Of a stretch of 64,000 nt of DNA, positions 45,430 through 58,048 are shown piece after piece (within the stretch, counting starts at the first letter, position 1; the number at the start of each line of letters is the position of its first letter). The stretch is taken from positions 3,502-67,501 of the forward strand of contig QNGE01003621.1 of the NCBI GenBank assembly GCA_008508345.1, written 5' to 3'. Below the pieces are notes generated by a model. That model had not been told where the DNA came from. It saw only the letters and a list, made by a program, of their open reading frames with translations, and did not search any database. Source of the DNA: Paragonimus westermani. Lineage: Eukaryota; Platyhelminthes; Trematoda; Plagiorchiida; Troglotrematidae. Made by a program: the position numbers and the translations under genes.

Positions 45430-45725
45430 TTGACGTATGATTAGTTGCTTGCCGCGTAAAGAAACACGGACGAAACGCACCGTATGAAGGACACAAAACA
45501 CCTCTCTTAGAGTTGACTGATTCCGACTTAGTTGAATGGCACGGTTCGGAAAATTTTTAAGATTATGCAATTGCTTGAAACTTTATTTAGTGGATACTTC
45601 TCCATGCGTTGTCATTCCCTTCCACGAGATAATTTCCCAAGTCTTAACTCAAGTTCTGTGAATTTTAGCCGTAAGTGGTATGTACAATAAGGATGAGCAC
45701 TGCGAAAATCGATTGAGGTAAGATT
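45430..45725 (-). repeat. Old repeat R3, copy 2
   Basis: The partner of 15800-16065, more decayed, with stops in the minus frame that is open in copy 1. Confidence 0.55.
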
Positions 45726-45765
45726 TCACATATCTGATTGTATGCGTTCCTTTCGTTAAACAAAG

Positions 45766-46110
45766 TTGTCTGCTAATTGCAACGGTCTTGCAGATTTGGA
45801 AATAGCCGGCCTGTTCCAGTTCAAACAGACACCGTTTTTTCCAATCTCAGTGTTGCTAAGTTTGTTGGTAGTGGAAACCGCGTTAACTTGTCCTGACTAT
45901 CAACTTGTTGGCTTTCATGAAGCAAATTTCATGAATTACCACTGGAGATGTGCCTAGGGGCTTGACCGGTTGGGTTGCTGAGGCGTGCAAGTGTGACGGG
46001 AACGGTAATGATGTTACTGACCGTCGATTGTATGGTCGCAGTGTTTGTCCAGACATCTGGGTCAAAAGGGGGGCATGTGTTGTTAGTATATTCTTATAAC
46101 CTACCGCCGT
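45766..46110 (+). pseudogene. Possible cysteine-rich exon with acceptor and frameshift
   Basis: A pyrimidine-rich run ending TCTCAG (45845-45850) could be a splice acceptor. After it the frame reads LLSLLVVETALTCPDYQLVG and ends NYHWRCA with TAG at 45955. Another plus frame then reads ACKCDGNGNDVTDRR and SVCPDIWVKRGAC up to about 46093. Together they would make a hydrophobic leader plus a cysteine-rich domain broken by a frameshift. I do not recognise the domain. Confidence 0.25.
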
Positions 46111-49100
46111 CCTGCTGTGTCATCGATTGCGCAGAGCCACTAATGAACGTCATTCGTTATCCCGAGTGTTGTGCATGACTTCTTGATGGTCGATAATCGT
46201 TCTGATTACGGACACGCACGTTCATGTGTGCTGGTTAAAACCGAAATAGACACCCCCGATAATATTGGCACAAGGATCGTCTAGTTCATTGCGGAGATAT
46301 CGGAGTGCAACTGTTGATAAACGTGGAGAATATGCTACTCAAACAGCACAGTAGCATTCCTCGTAACCCCTATACCTCACTCAGTCAAATGTCACTAATA
46401 CTTAGGAAGCCTATGCTAGCGACAGAACGTCCAATCGAGAAAACATCCATATCAAAGAAGTAAAGATCGACGATAATCGGCAGCCCGTCAATAGTACACA
46501 TTGATGCCAGGACCAGGACAAGCACCAGAATCCCGCTGTCGTTTTAGAGAGGACTTCATTCTAGTGTGTGTTTCAAAGGGAGGCTGCAGACTGGATTTTT
46601 ACTCATGTTAGAGCTCCTCGGAAGGGCTCACAGATGCTACGATCGAGACTCCAATTGCGGCCAGGCTTTTCAATGAACCTTGTGTTCTGCTTCCATTTAT
46701 TCGCCTTTTTAGGAAGTCCAATCTAATTTTCATCAGCTGACAGTATTCACTTCCTCCCCCCTCTATCAATCAGTCTCTTTTAATTTCCGTGCATTCCTAG
46801 ACATCAGTTAGAATGTTGCACAGTATTATTTTATATACCGACATTCAGGCTTAACCCTGCTCAGTATATTCACTGGTATCATCAACTAGTTCAACGTTTC
46901 GAATACGTGCTGGGGAGTTTTGTATTACCGTGCAAACCGCCGAGGATACAGCACAGCTTTGTGAGCAATACACTTCTGATGTTCACTTTTGGTTAATCGA
47001 GTCCTCAGTGGTAATAATTCGGTGAGCACATCGTACTTATTCCCATGAACTTGTTACGAAAGTCGTCGGAAGAAAACGCATATGAGAACAACCACGATAG
47101 TTTGAGGTTTGAGTTGCACAATTCACCCCCAGCGCACGCATCGCATAGCGCAGATAATTGTGTGAATCTATCAGTGGTGAGCACTTATCAAACGGAAAGC
47201 TAATGCATCGATCGCTGGATTAGCTGACGTCACATGACAATTTCTGAATACATGTAGGAAGGGAGCAACCATAATGACAGTTTTCGAACAGGATGTTGAG
47301 AAACGACCATGAAAAGAGTTCACTAAGAAACGGATTCCAGATGGTTGTGAGACACGTTACGGCCGCAAGCCTTTGAAAATGTTCAGAATTAGGCTAGCAT
47401 GTCCGAAGCAAAATGAACTTCGAAAAGGGATAACGCAAGGTTTCGGAAGGTTGGCCCAGGATGCATAACTTAGCAAAAAACAACTGTATGCAGATGGACG
47501 AGTTGTGCCTTAGGAGAACAAATTCATTATTCGCCAACAAGTGATTAGCACATCAGATCTACTAGATAACTCAAACTCTCTGACCACTTCAATTTATTGT
47601 CATGAAATTTAACATGTTTCACCATGGAGCAGTGTTTCTGTGATGGTGAACGTGTTCAACTATGATGCTGCATACAGATATATCTAGAAGTGCGTAAAAT
47701 ATGCATCATTTCAGACAGCCGATTAATCGAGACATTTCGCTGTCGTTTGGTTTGTCGACATTCAACTACGATACACTTTAAAGTGAACAGCCTGCGTCCT
47801 GGAATTCCTGAGCACGTGTTGTAACTCCTTGAAAATATACGCTGACTCGTCCATGGAGTAGCATTACGATTGATGCATATTAAATTCTCTTACTTCTGAT
47901 AAGGAAAACTGGAAATCTTCACCGCAAGCATAACGCCACAGTCCACCAAGTCAAATCTAAAGACGGGTGTAAAAAGCAACTTTGTTTCGCCCCAAAACGT
48001 GTGTATCAAGGAGAAATCTACGAAATACTTACCGGTGAGTAGTGACGTACAAACATTCTGGGATCAGAAGTTAGGGAGATAGTTACCAAACGCAGTAGTA
48101 AAGGTCACTAAGGCACCAATGGGCACGACGGAATGAAGGTCGACAAGGTGAGAGATAGCGCAGGTTATCTCTCGACTGTTCTGCATTTCCATATGAGAAA
48201 AATTAAACTTCATTTTTCGGAACACTACGAAGAAACATCAACTAGTGGCGTTGAGATGAACCGTAATGAGAGAAGCCAACGTAATTGTCAATATACTATG
48301 AATATCACTCATACGTGATTGTGGCTTCTGTCATAATGTACATTTCAGCCAGCTGGTCGTTTCTACCGGGGCTCATCAGTCGTTCACATCTTTACTGTGT
48401 TCTGCAAATAAATCCTGACCACACTCCAGCCAGTTAATCACATCAGCCATGGCACCACTAAACCCTCAGTCAAACAGACCAAATTGTCGTAAACGAATAT
48501 TTGTCCACCTTCAATTGTGAGCAATGCAAGTGACATCACCATCATCTACACGTTGTGTTCAAATCGTATCACCCCATATTTCTTATTAATTACAGTTCTT
48601 CTACTGACTGCTTTTCCTAATTATCAGGTGCGGATTAAACACACTGATCCACTTTATCAGGAACAATTAATCAACCACCCACCCAACACACATCCAGGCT
48701 GCTTGGGGTATTTGTTCACAAACCACTTCTGCAAAGCCCATTTATGTGTCATTCATTTCGACAAGGAAGTTGCTCTGAACTTAAAACGTTAAGAAAATAT
48801 TTATCAATTTCCAAATCTAGAGAGGTGTTTCCACAATTGGAACGACACGCAACCCTTGGGCAGTATGTAGAACGCGTGATCTACTTGGTTCCATTGTTGT
48901 GATGAGTGTTTTCTACGGGTGACTGTGCGCAAACAACGAACAATATCCACAAAGTGTTCTATTCTAACTGTTTCACGATACACCCATTAAAATAAATGTT
49001 TGGACAATCGACCCCACAGTTGACATGATCTGATGTATTGATATGCAAGTTATTCAACCCAAAGATGATTTTAACAACAAGGAATTTCAAACTAAATATC

Positions 49101-52100
49101 AACGAAAGTGTGTGAAAACTGTCTGTCAAAATTAATTCATTCTAGATAAGAAAACTGATAACAACTTATGACTGACTGAATGTGGATATCAGATTCATGC
49201 GCATTCGTGAGGGCCCGAAGAAACACAGTGTATTACTGCTGTCTCCGTTGCTGAAGTGCATGGGGTTGGGCCGTGTCTGTCGGAATTGTCTTATCACTAT
49301 TCAGTACAGCACAATAAAGTGGTACCAATTTATCCAGCTAACTGTGATTTTGGTAACTTTCAACCTTTGTGGTTTGTGCATATGAGCTGACGTTTGTTCC
49401 ATGCTCTGGAACCTCACGTGTATGGATCAAGCTTTTAACAGGTAGAATGTGTTGAAAATGGCATGCCCCAAACTACTGTCAAATAACCTGTAATGAACAC
49501 TTGTCACTTTTATAAATTCGAATTTCTCTTGTTCGCGCCACTATTGCGCAAGAATTTTCAGCTCTCGCGACGATTAACATGCCGGACGTCAATTCGCTCG
49601 TTTGTCACCTAGACCACTTTTCATGTGCTTCATTGGACATTATTCACAAGGTCGCTTGATGCGTTGTATATGCGCCAGATCTCTGCTTGTAATTTGTCTT
49701 CCGACTGAGACTGTAGAAGCTCCCATTCTGAAGACCATAATCGGTTTGGATCTCAGCCCATCGGGGTTACTACAGCGCGTGCAGCAATATTGCGTCGTGG
49801 GGATCGTTACAGTTCACTTGTATTCTCTCGGTAATTCCACGATACAACACGTAGGTATGCTTAGGGCTGTCTTTAAGCAACATTTCCTTATATTTGCCTA
49901 TAACGTTGATTGCACTCGGTCTCCATTCGCTTCACCTCTTTGGAAAAAGAGAAGACAGCATAATGAGGGAAACATTAACAATAATAATTAAGGATATCTT
50001 CCACACACCGCTGAAACCAGTTATACTATTGCACAAATAAAATACGAATCATTCAACCTCAAGGTAACCTGAACGACTGATTTTAAACAGAACTGTGGGA
50101 GGACTGCTCCTCGGAGTCAATTGGTTCCAAGTAACTGGCCTTATGGAACCGACTAATAGATGAACAAATTTGAGTGCCAAAATCAGACTTAATCGCTTGT
50201 TCTGCTCACACTCATTCACTAATATGAGTTACCCAATATTTCTAAATCAGCGGCACATCTGCCGACCAACAAGTGGTTTGGTTAATGCTCTACCCGCGTT
50301 GGTGGTCACCAACGACACAATATTTGTTCAGTTGAACTCAAAACGGGTGCATACTGTTCGTACCGATGTAAACATTGGCAGTAGCAACCAAGAACGTCGT
50401 CCTCAATTTTTCACTAGTTAGGATAGTAGGAAATAGAATTTCAGTTTCGTCCACCACACTGTCCGCGAGCGTTGGACAAAGTGGGAACAACTGGATTAAT
50501 TTTAGAACAGTATTTCAAGATCAGAAATGATAAGTTCTTTGCCGAAGCAATTGTGTTATATGATGATGAATAGAGTGAGATAAATCCCGACAAAATGCAT
50601 AACTACACATCAAATTGACCTGTGCCCTTAGTTGAGTATTCTTAGTTGAGTTCACGTTGATAGACTATACCTTATGTGAAGTCGTCAACGCACCCTTGAA
50701 TATGTCACCTGGCAGTTCTAAGCCCTTGGTGAGAAACCCTTAAACAATTTTGCAACAGCTAATGAGGTCTGGTATACACAGAAATCTTCCACGATGGCTG
50801 GTGCGTTACACGGCATAAAACACGACGGTAAATGTTTCGGGGTTTCCAACTGTTTCCAACTGCTTTTCGTTCATGGATGGAGAAAATAGAACTGTTAACA
50901 TCAAGTTCTCAGTTTTGCTTTGATCACCGGTGAACTAACCGAAGGAAACTCTAGTTTTAAACTTGAAATATCATCGAATCGATGAGTTATCCGACTAGTG
51001 TTATTTCCGTTTTGTTTGCAAAATACTACTTGGCTGTATGGCGTTTGGTATGTTCGTTAGTATCAAACAGACTGAAAAACCCTTGACCCTTTTCAAATTC
51101 ACATGGGTTCACAACGATAACATACATTTCACCTTTCTTTTCACCACAACATTTTCGTTGCAGATACAAGGTGTGGATGGACCTAACCACACGTCTCTCC
51201 TTCTACCACAATAAGTGTGCATGTTTGGAATGTACAATTCTCGACAGAAAGATGTCACACCTTGAACTACTAGCACATAATCAATGTTATGATCATGCCA
51301 TCGAACTGATGGAACTAAATTTTTCAAGATGCTATTCTGTGCTGTAGGCCGCAATTTGGGACTGTGAACGTAGCTGGTGTTTCTACACGCTTTGAGCTGC
51401 CCTAAGTCCGTGGACTGCAGTTATAACTCACCTATAATTATCACTCACGTTAGGTGAAAATATTTTTTCAGAAAAATGCCCATCTAATTTCATCATTTCA
51501 CTGTCATTGAGTTGCGCGGTTTGACGCTGAGTTTCACTGAACAAGCTAACTGTTTCAGAACACACCAAAGAGAAACGTCAACTGATGGGATAAATTAGTT
51601 AACGAATCCGTTGAAACTCGTCTGGTACGTTTGTCTTCTTATGTGGTGCGAAACGAGCAATCCGACGAGGCTTGTTCATAGAAAGCCAGTCCAAACTTCT
51701 CTACATTTGTCTCTGTTCTGTGCAGTAAACAGTCATGAGGAATTTAGTAAGGCAATTGCGCATAAAATGTCTGCTTTCTTTTTTCGTAGCTACTAAACCA
51801 ACAACTCTCCTTCTTGTTATTGTCTGACATGCCCTCACCTTCATTTGCACACGACTGTTTGAGCGATCGCATTTCCCGTTTGGAACGGTCGCTGTTTGCG
51901 TATACGTGTTTGGTTACTCCATTATAAACACCCTCCTGTCGGACACTGTTCATCGAGTTAATTCACATTCAAGATGTAAAACAATACCACATAGATTTCA
52001 GTCCATTTGATCACCCTTCTGACCCTTTACGCTGCTTGTAATATAGTCTCGTTAACACTACCGTCTGAATAGGCATTATACAGATTGCAGTCATAAATCA

Positions 52101-53779
52101 CTGAGTGACGTATCCTAAATCGCCAGAATCGGTTCAACAGTAATTGAATCACGAGATTTCAGGGTATTTGGTAATCTGGCTTAATTCAACGTACCCCCAT
52201 TGTGTAGGTAATGCACCTCCGATAGAAGCTCGAAAGGATACAGACTGGAGGACCTGTTGAATCCGAAGATGCTACGAATGCCATCACGGCCGGTCGCGTG
52301 CGCTGTGTCGCCAGAAAGCTCTCCACGCTATGACGTTTTTCGAAAAGGGTCGTCGTCTCTCCGAGATACAGCTCGTGATGGAATATATGATGTCCACTGA
52401 TATTCCCCTAAACTGTCAGTCACCATGTGATTCTCTTGAAATTTCTAATCCCAGCAATACACCACTTCTAATTCTCATGCTTCTAAAAATCATAATATGT
52501 GACGAAACTTGTGCTGGTTCTTATAATCAGAGTAGATTTGGGGCTGCCAAGACAGCGCAGATACCTGATTCAGGAATAGAGTGATTGGGGAAAGGACAAC
52601 ACACAACCTGTTTTCGATCAGGAGTTTCTATTCTCTCAGTCCTCGAGGTGGGGCAGAAGCGGGAATATTGTTATTTGCTGGAGAGTAGTGTGAGATGCGT
52701 AGAGCGAGATATGAGATACAGCATGGATTACTGGGTGGCCACAAACGCCTCGGAAAGTTGTTTTGGCAAAACCGAAGGGAGGTAACGAGTTGAGGATATA
52801 TATCAGTCTCCAACCCAATCCGATCGGTCACTCAAGTCACTAATTCCGGATGTAAGTCTGCTGAAGCTTTAAGTCGGTTAAATTTTATAGACTGCAACGA
52901 CGCTTTCTTGGGTTTCTTCAAAAGTTCAAAAATAATGCTTCAAATTGATTGTTGAATGGTAACCAAGGGCTTCCATGTTTAATTCAGTATTGCCCTGGGA
53001 GGGCGAAATAATCTACAAAGCATCGTGGGCTCATACCAGAATCGAAAAGATATGTAGAAGCTATACTCATACCAACCACTCACTTTGGTCATCCACATCA
53101 GGTAGCTCAGACTCAAACGCATGAACTGTTTGATGGTCCTAAGTTAGTTGCTCCTGAATTAGATAGACTCATGCGCTTAGCCACGGAAATGCGAGCGCGC
53201 GATGTTCTATTGCCACAACTAGGTAGTTCGGGGAGTTGAGTGGATGTACTGATTTGATCCGATTAGTTGAACGATTGTCCGAAAACTTTATGTTTTGAGT
53301 GGTTAACTGAAAGCGAAGAGAATGAAAGAGCTTATTTACCCCTCACAAATTTGGCGGTGGTATGTAGATGGCAGAAGAAAATGACCGTTTACAATCAGCT
53401 CCCGTTACTCATCAACTCAAAACTCAGCGGTATCATGTTCATGCATTTTGTGTTGGAAACCGAGATATAAAAATTATCCAATTTTCTTGGCTGGTTTCTT
53501 GCCTGTCAGAAGCAGCTGATGTTCGCGAAATTGCTTTGGCGCAAAACAATCTGCCCTGGTAAGTATCTTTACTTCAACTCGTTGCATGCACTCGTCGTGA
53601 GGGGATCAGTTAGCCGACCTTTGGGCAACAAAGCTATTGAGAATTTGAAAAATGAAATCAGAAGACCGGTTTCGTAATATGTTCTCTTCAGTTGCTACAA
53701 ATAACAATGGTGAGCATCAAAAAATGTTTAAGTGAATCAACTTCATACGTAAAGTCAGTGTATACGCTAGTCTACCATT
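46111..53779. other. About 7.7 kb without a recognised gene
   Basis: Scattered unassigned frames. The plus frame 48517-48792 has a hydrophobic segment (YFLLITVLLLTAF) followed by a Cys cluster (GCLGYLFTNHFCKAHLC), and an acceptor-like ATTACAG lies at about 48590-48596, so it may be a first or second exon of a secreted protein. The plus frame 49602-49991 (129 codons) ends in a run of Asn codons. No transposon domain or SINE was seen. Confidence 0.35.
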
Positions 53780-54910
53780 AGTTACAATCTGAGACTTTGC
53801 ACTGGCTCAGAACATAAAGCTGCATGTCCCAAACAATATCTTACTGTGTACCGAAAATATCAAATCTTGTTTTCCAGTCACAGAATTTAAACAAATAAAT
53901 GGGTTTGTTACAGATAACCTTCTAGAACCGATTCTGGTTGAATTATTCACGTCTATGAGTGGGCTGCTGCTCGGGAATACACTGCTTGACACCCAGACTT
54001 ATTGCCGAGATGTTGACGACATAAGTTTCTCCACATGACAAAGAGACAGCAAAAAGACTACTGGATGTATTGACCCCTTCGCATCGAAGTCTGATGTTAT
54101 CGTCTGAGTGTGTACATGAAACACACGTTCGCCTTTCTAGATATCAGCATCAAGCGAAGGAAGGGTGGTACATTAGGTCAATCATTATATCGTAAATCCA
54201 CATTAGGAGGAAAATATGTGAACGCCAACAGTTTCTCACCCATAAAACACAAACGCTCGTCGGTTCTCTGTTTGTATCACAAAGCACAAACTATATGCAC
54301 GGGTAACACACTATATACACGCTGGTCCCCAGCAGTTATCCACTGGGTTTCAATGAATTCCACAGTAAGTCGAAAGTAATAAACCCACAAGGAACATCTT
54401 TTCTGAAGAAACCGGGGTACATGCAGTTACCGTACAAAGGAGATAGTACTGTGTCGTTTCTAACGCACAACATCCGACGGGCATACAGCGCAGCTGCACT
54501 GCGGTTGTTTCATCACACAAAGTCACTCACACTTCCTCAGATTGAAATGCGAACACCAGAGCTGTTCAACTCACACTGTATATACCAGTTCACCTGCGGC
54601 TGCGGCGACGCTTACATTGACAGAACCGATCGATCCCTGCGCCATAGAATGAGGGAACGCGTTCCCCAGTATATCGAGAACTTAAATTGTGACATGACCC
54701 GACGCGAGCCGACCAAACCACGCAAACAGGCGTCGTCGACCGCCAGACACCTGCTGGAGACCGGTGATGTGGTCGGCCCGAAAAATGCTTTCTGTGTGTT
54801 GATGCGTCATCAAAGGCTGTCAGTCTTAAGTCACTCGAGGCGAGGCTTGTCATAAGTAGCAAGCCCGTCCATCGAGTGCGAATGCTGTTGACCTTGAACC
54901 TCCGTCTGCC
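53780..54910 (+). pseudogene. PLE fragment C: RT through GIY-YIG
   Basis: The plus strand shows, in several frames, RT pieces around the catalytic block (CRDVDDISF near 54010-54040). The end-of-RT block (TFAFLDISIKRRKGG, YRKSTLGGKYVNANSFSP) lies at 54110-54260. The linker (LPYKGDSTVSFL) and the GIY-YIG start (CIYQFTCGCGDAYIDRTDR) lie at 54421-54650. The YIG glycine is Asp here, so the nuclease would be inactive even if in frame. The C-terminal LEARLVISSK and LNLRLPW follow to about 54910. Stops and frameshifts throughout. Confidence 0.85.
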
Positions 54911-55082
54911 ATGGTTCTGACCAGTGGCAGACTAGTGTATACACTGACTTGATTTATGAAGTTATGTTTTGATGCTCACCGCTGTTGTGTTTCGCAACTG
55001 ACGAGAACATACAAAATGGCACTAACATCTTGCAAAACCCGTCTTCTGATTACGTTGTTCAAGTTCGTAAATGAGGAAGGAT

Positions 55083-55321
55083 NNNNNNNNNNNNNNNNNN
55101 NNNNNNNNNNNNNNNNNNNNNNNNNNNNNNNNNNNNNNNNNNNNNNNNNNNNNNNNNNNNNNNNNNNNNNNNNNNNNNNNNNNNNNNNNNNNNNNNNNNN
55201 NNNNNNNNNNNNNNNNNNNNNNNNNNNNNNNNNNNNNNNNNNNNNNNNNNNNNNNNNNNNNNNNNNNNNNNNNNNNNNNNNNNNNNNNNNNNNNNNNNNN
55301 NNNNNNNNNNNNNNNNNNNNN
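55083..55321. other. Assembly gap (239 N)
   Basis: The gap ends inside a SINE-A copy, just before its B box. Open frames that cross the N run are artefacts. Confidence 0.97.
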
Positions 55322-55480
55322 CGGAGTTCAAATCCCGGCCATGGCAAGGATATGCACTACTGACGAGCTCTAATGAGAGCGAAACTCGAGTGTAGTGCTT
55401 CTTTTCGAAAGAGGCTGGCTGGAAAGTCTATCTGAATGCGGACGCTGCGATCAAATGTGAGTAATGTTCAACTTGAAAAT
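55322..55480 (+). repeat. SINE-A, B box and tail, cut by an assembly gap
   Basis: It begins at GGAGTTCAAATCC and is very close to copy 1 through the tail, so it is one of the youngest copies here. Confidence 0.85.
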
Positions 55481-57737
55481 TGAATGTGTTAAATGCTTAT
55501 CAGTAATTAGACTCTGTAAACAAGCAGACAACTGAGCGCAAATCGGCTGAGAAAGAAGCGAACGGACCAGATTTTCCGGTACGTTGCATGGATACCATTT
55601 CGTGCACAGCAGTTTGAAAGACCTCGATCCATTTCTGTTGAAGTTGGCATCGCGACCGTGCTTCAAATGAGCAACACCATAAAGCCACGTTCAGCACATT
55701 ACGAGCATCTAATCTTTATGGATAACCAAACACCTTGGAGCTACACAGTGAAGTGCGCGTTTGCGATGCTGTTTACCTAGCAAAAGCAAGGAGACGGTTG
55801 AGGATACGTGTTAGTGAACAGCAGGGGAACAAACGGTTCCCTCCAAAACGCGCCCAACAACCTCGGAGGTTAGATTCGTGATATCAAAGAACCATACCTA
55901 ATGTTTTGGTCGAACTCGAGTGAATCACGAGTGGATCCATTATATGCGGCAGGATGCTCTCCTGACGCCGTCACTAATTATACCTGAAACATGTGTCAAA
56001 CGCAGCGTTCATTTAAACAGTACCACCTACTGACTCCAGTCACTGGATTTTCTACGCTACCAACTACGGAATCCTAAGAGCACACCAACCTGGGAGATGG
56101 CATAAACTTTTTACAATCCAATTAACAATTTCCGTTTCGATATAAGAGGTGGTAGGCTTCATAACTTCTCAAATCTGCCAAGGAAACTTGTGCAATATCT
56201 GTGCCCATATAATGGACACACAAACGTGTATTGATAGCATAAGCAGTTCGTCGTTGTGCGTCGTGCTCATCTACGTTCACATTGAAACCTCTTGAGGTGA
56301 ACCGAACTTAAACGGAATTCCGACATGTATGCTAATCTTAGAAGTAAGACTAAGCACTGATGGTGGACAACGTGAAGGTTATTTAACGTGTGCTAACTAC
56401 GGTGGTCAAATGCTCATTCGTTTTATTCACACACACCACTGAGGCACACGAACAATCGTTTGACGATGACCATGCTATCTTTGGCTTCGGTTTCGCTTAA
56501 CCCAAGTTGTACACTCGTATCATTTCCATCAGACCTATCCGCAAGGTTATTTTTAAAACACGTGGACGTTCCGTTGATATTCCTGACCCTGATTAAGTAT
56601 CTGGACGTACTATGGCGGTTTACGGAAGTACTTGTGGCCAAATGATTGGGACCATTTAACTGAGAAAGATGTCATTTTATGCGCTAGCGGAGACAACAGG
56701 GATTCTTTAACGAAATATGACATCCGACTAAAGCATCTGGTAATTTTAACATGGGAGACTCACACTGATTGCAGGTGTGTTTAATAAAAGGGGAATGTTG
56801 TCTGGTCATAAAATACAATCAAGAACACTGAAGTTTCTCGCAATAATGATTTTAATGTTGTTGATGGGTCTGTTGTACACATCTGTACGCTGTTTGAAGA
56901 AGAGTGGAAGAAATAGGAGAAAATTGTCCACAGTGACCAAATAAACACCTGTGGACATGGATAAGAATATTCACAGCTTCGAGAGTCTCAAGAAATGCAG
57001 TTGAATGTAGTGAAACACATGTTGACTGTGAAAGTAAGTATTCAGTTTTTATATATCGAATGTAGTGCTTGCTGGATATTTAAATGCAATCAGTAATCAG
57101 ACATGAATCATTGTTGTTCACAAACTCGTAAACGGACCGTCACATTGCTCAGTAAGTCTCACATATGCACCACCTTAAATGCTTATCGAGCCACAGTATC
57201 GCGGTAACTCGTAAAGCTGATAATTAGTAACTTAAGACTATAAGTAAAACAGTTGTGACCTCCAAACGAACTTGCTGGACAACTGCCTAAATCAAGTACT
57301 TACCACAACATTCCATATTGAACACGGTGCCATGTGAAGAAGCCAACATTGGATCACGCATCGTTGTGTTGGAGAGTAGGCATTCCTGTAGAGTGTAGAA
57401 GATAACGAAATGCAACTATCCGACCTTACTGATTGCAATTCGTAACTGAATATTTTGCCGAGTTTGTTTAACTGCATGAATAATTACGCTATTCATAACA
57501 TGGATTACTACGACTGTCACTACTCCAATTATACTACTGCACAAGAACTTGTCTAGGGTTCGAGCTGACTGAATTTACGATTATTACGGTGTAATTCAAA
57601 GTACTAGGCAACTGTCATGGATTTTATCCTGAAATGTATATGTGCAAAAGTCCAAGGTTGATTGGGCACCAAAACCTGATTGTAAGAATAACCGACGTGG
57701 CTTGACAAGTGGAAACTGGGACAAAATTACCACTCAC
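55481..57737. other. No gene recognised; probably intron 3' of the cysteine-rich exon
   Basis: Short frames only. On the minus strand this lies downstream of the donor at 57737 and would contain the intron and any later exons of that gene. I could not identify one. Confidence 0.35.
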
Positions 57738-58001
57738 CTGTGGACCCGGGCGATACTCGACAGTGGAGCACTCATACAAGCTCGCACACTTCTCTTTGCA
57801 CATCGTCTCATTTATATTTTTTATAGTGTCGATGGCTTTGTTTACTCGCAGTGGCCCCAGTTCTTGCCAGTAATAGCCTTGTGGATTGCAGTTAACAATG
57901 CCTACGATAGATTTGCTTGTCAGTGTGCACACGCCTTGGGAGTAGTTGCACTCAGATGCTAGCAGGATGACGACAACCATGAGTAATTTCATGAGCCACA
58001 A
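57738..58001 (-). CDS. Cysteine-rich secreted protein, first exon, PAN/apple-like, family member 3
   Basis: The best of the three members. From the ATG at 58001 there is a clear signal peptide (MWLMKLLMVVVILLASE, cleavage likely before about residue 24), then Cys25, Cys38, Tyr44-Trp45, Cys68, Cys72 and Cys78. The end reads MCKEKCASLYECSTVEYRPG, a textbook PAN/apple core (Cys-x3-Cys-x5-Cys-x3-Tyr). After residue 88 comes CAG followed by GTGAGTGG, a strong splice donor (intron from 57737 downwards). The frame continues open past it to 57624 but loses the pattern, so I end the exon at the donor. A TATA-like box lies 42-47 bases upstream. PAN domains act outside cells in adhesion or ligand binding. 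Later exons were not found. Confidence 0.65.
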
Positions 58002-58042
58002 AATATTGGAGAAATCAGGCGTCGCAGTGAATACCGTCCGTT

Positions 58043-58048
58043 CTTATA
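58043..58048 (-). promoter_or_regulatory. TATA-like box of the cysteine-rich gene
   Basis: The minus strand reads TATAAG, ending 42 bases before the ATG at 58001. That distance allows a normal transcription start and a very short leader. Confidence 0.4.

Noticed and set aside
54956..55373. ORFs of 90-135 codons spanning 55083-55321
   Set aside because: They consist mostly of N translated as unknown residues.
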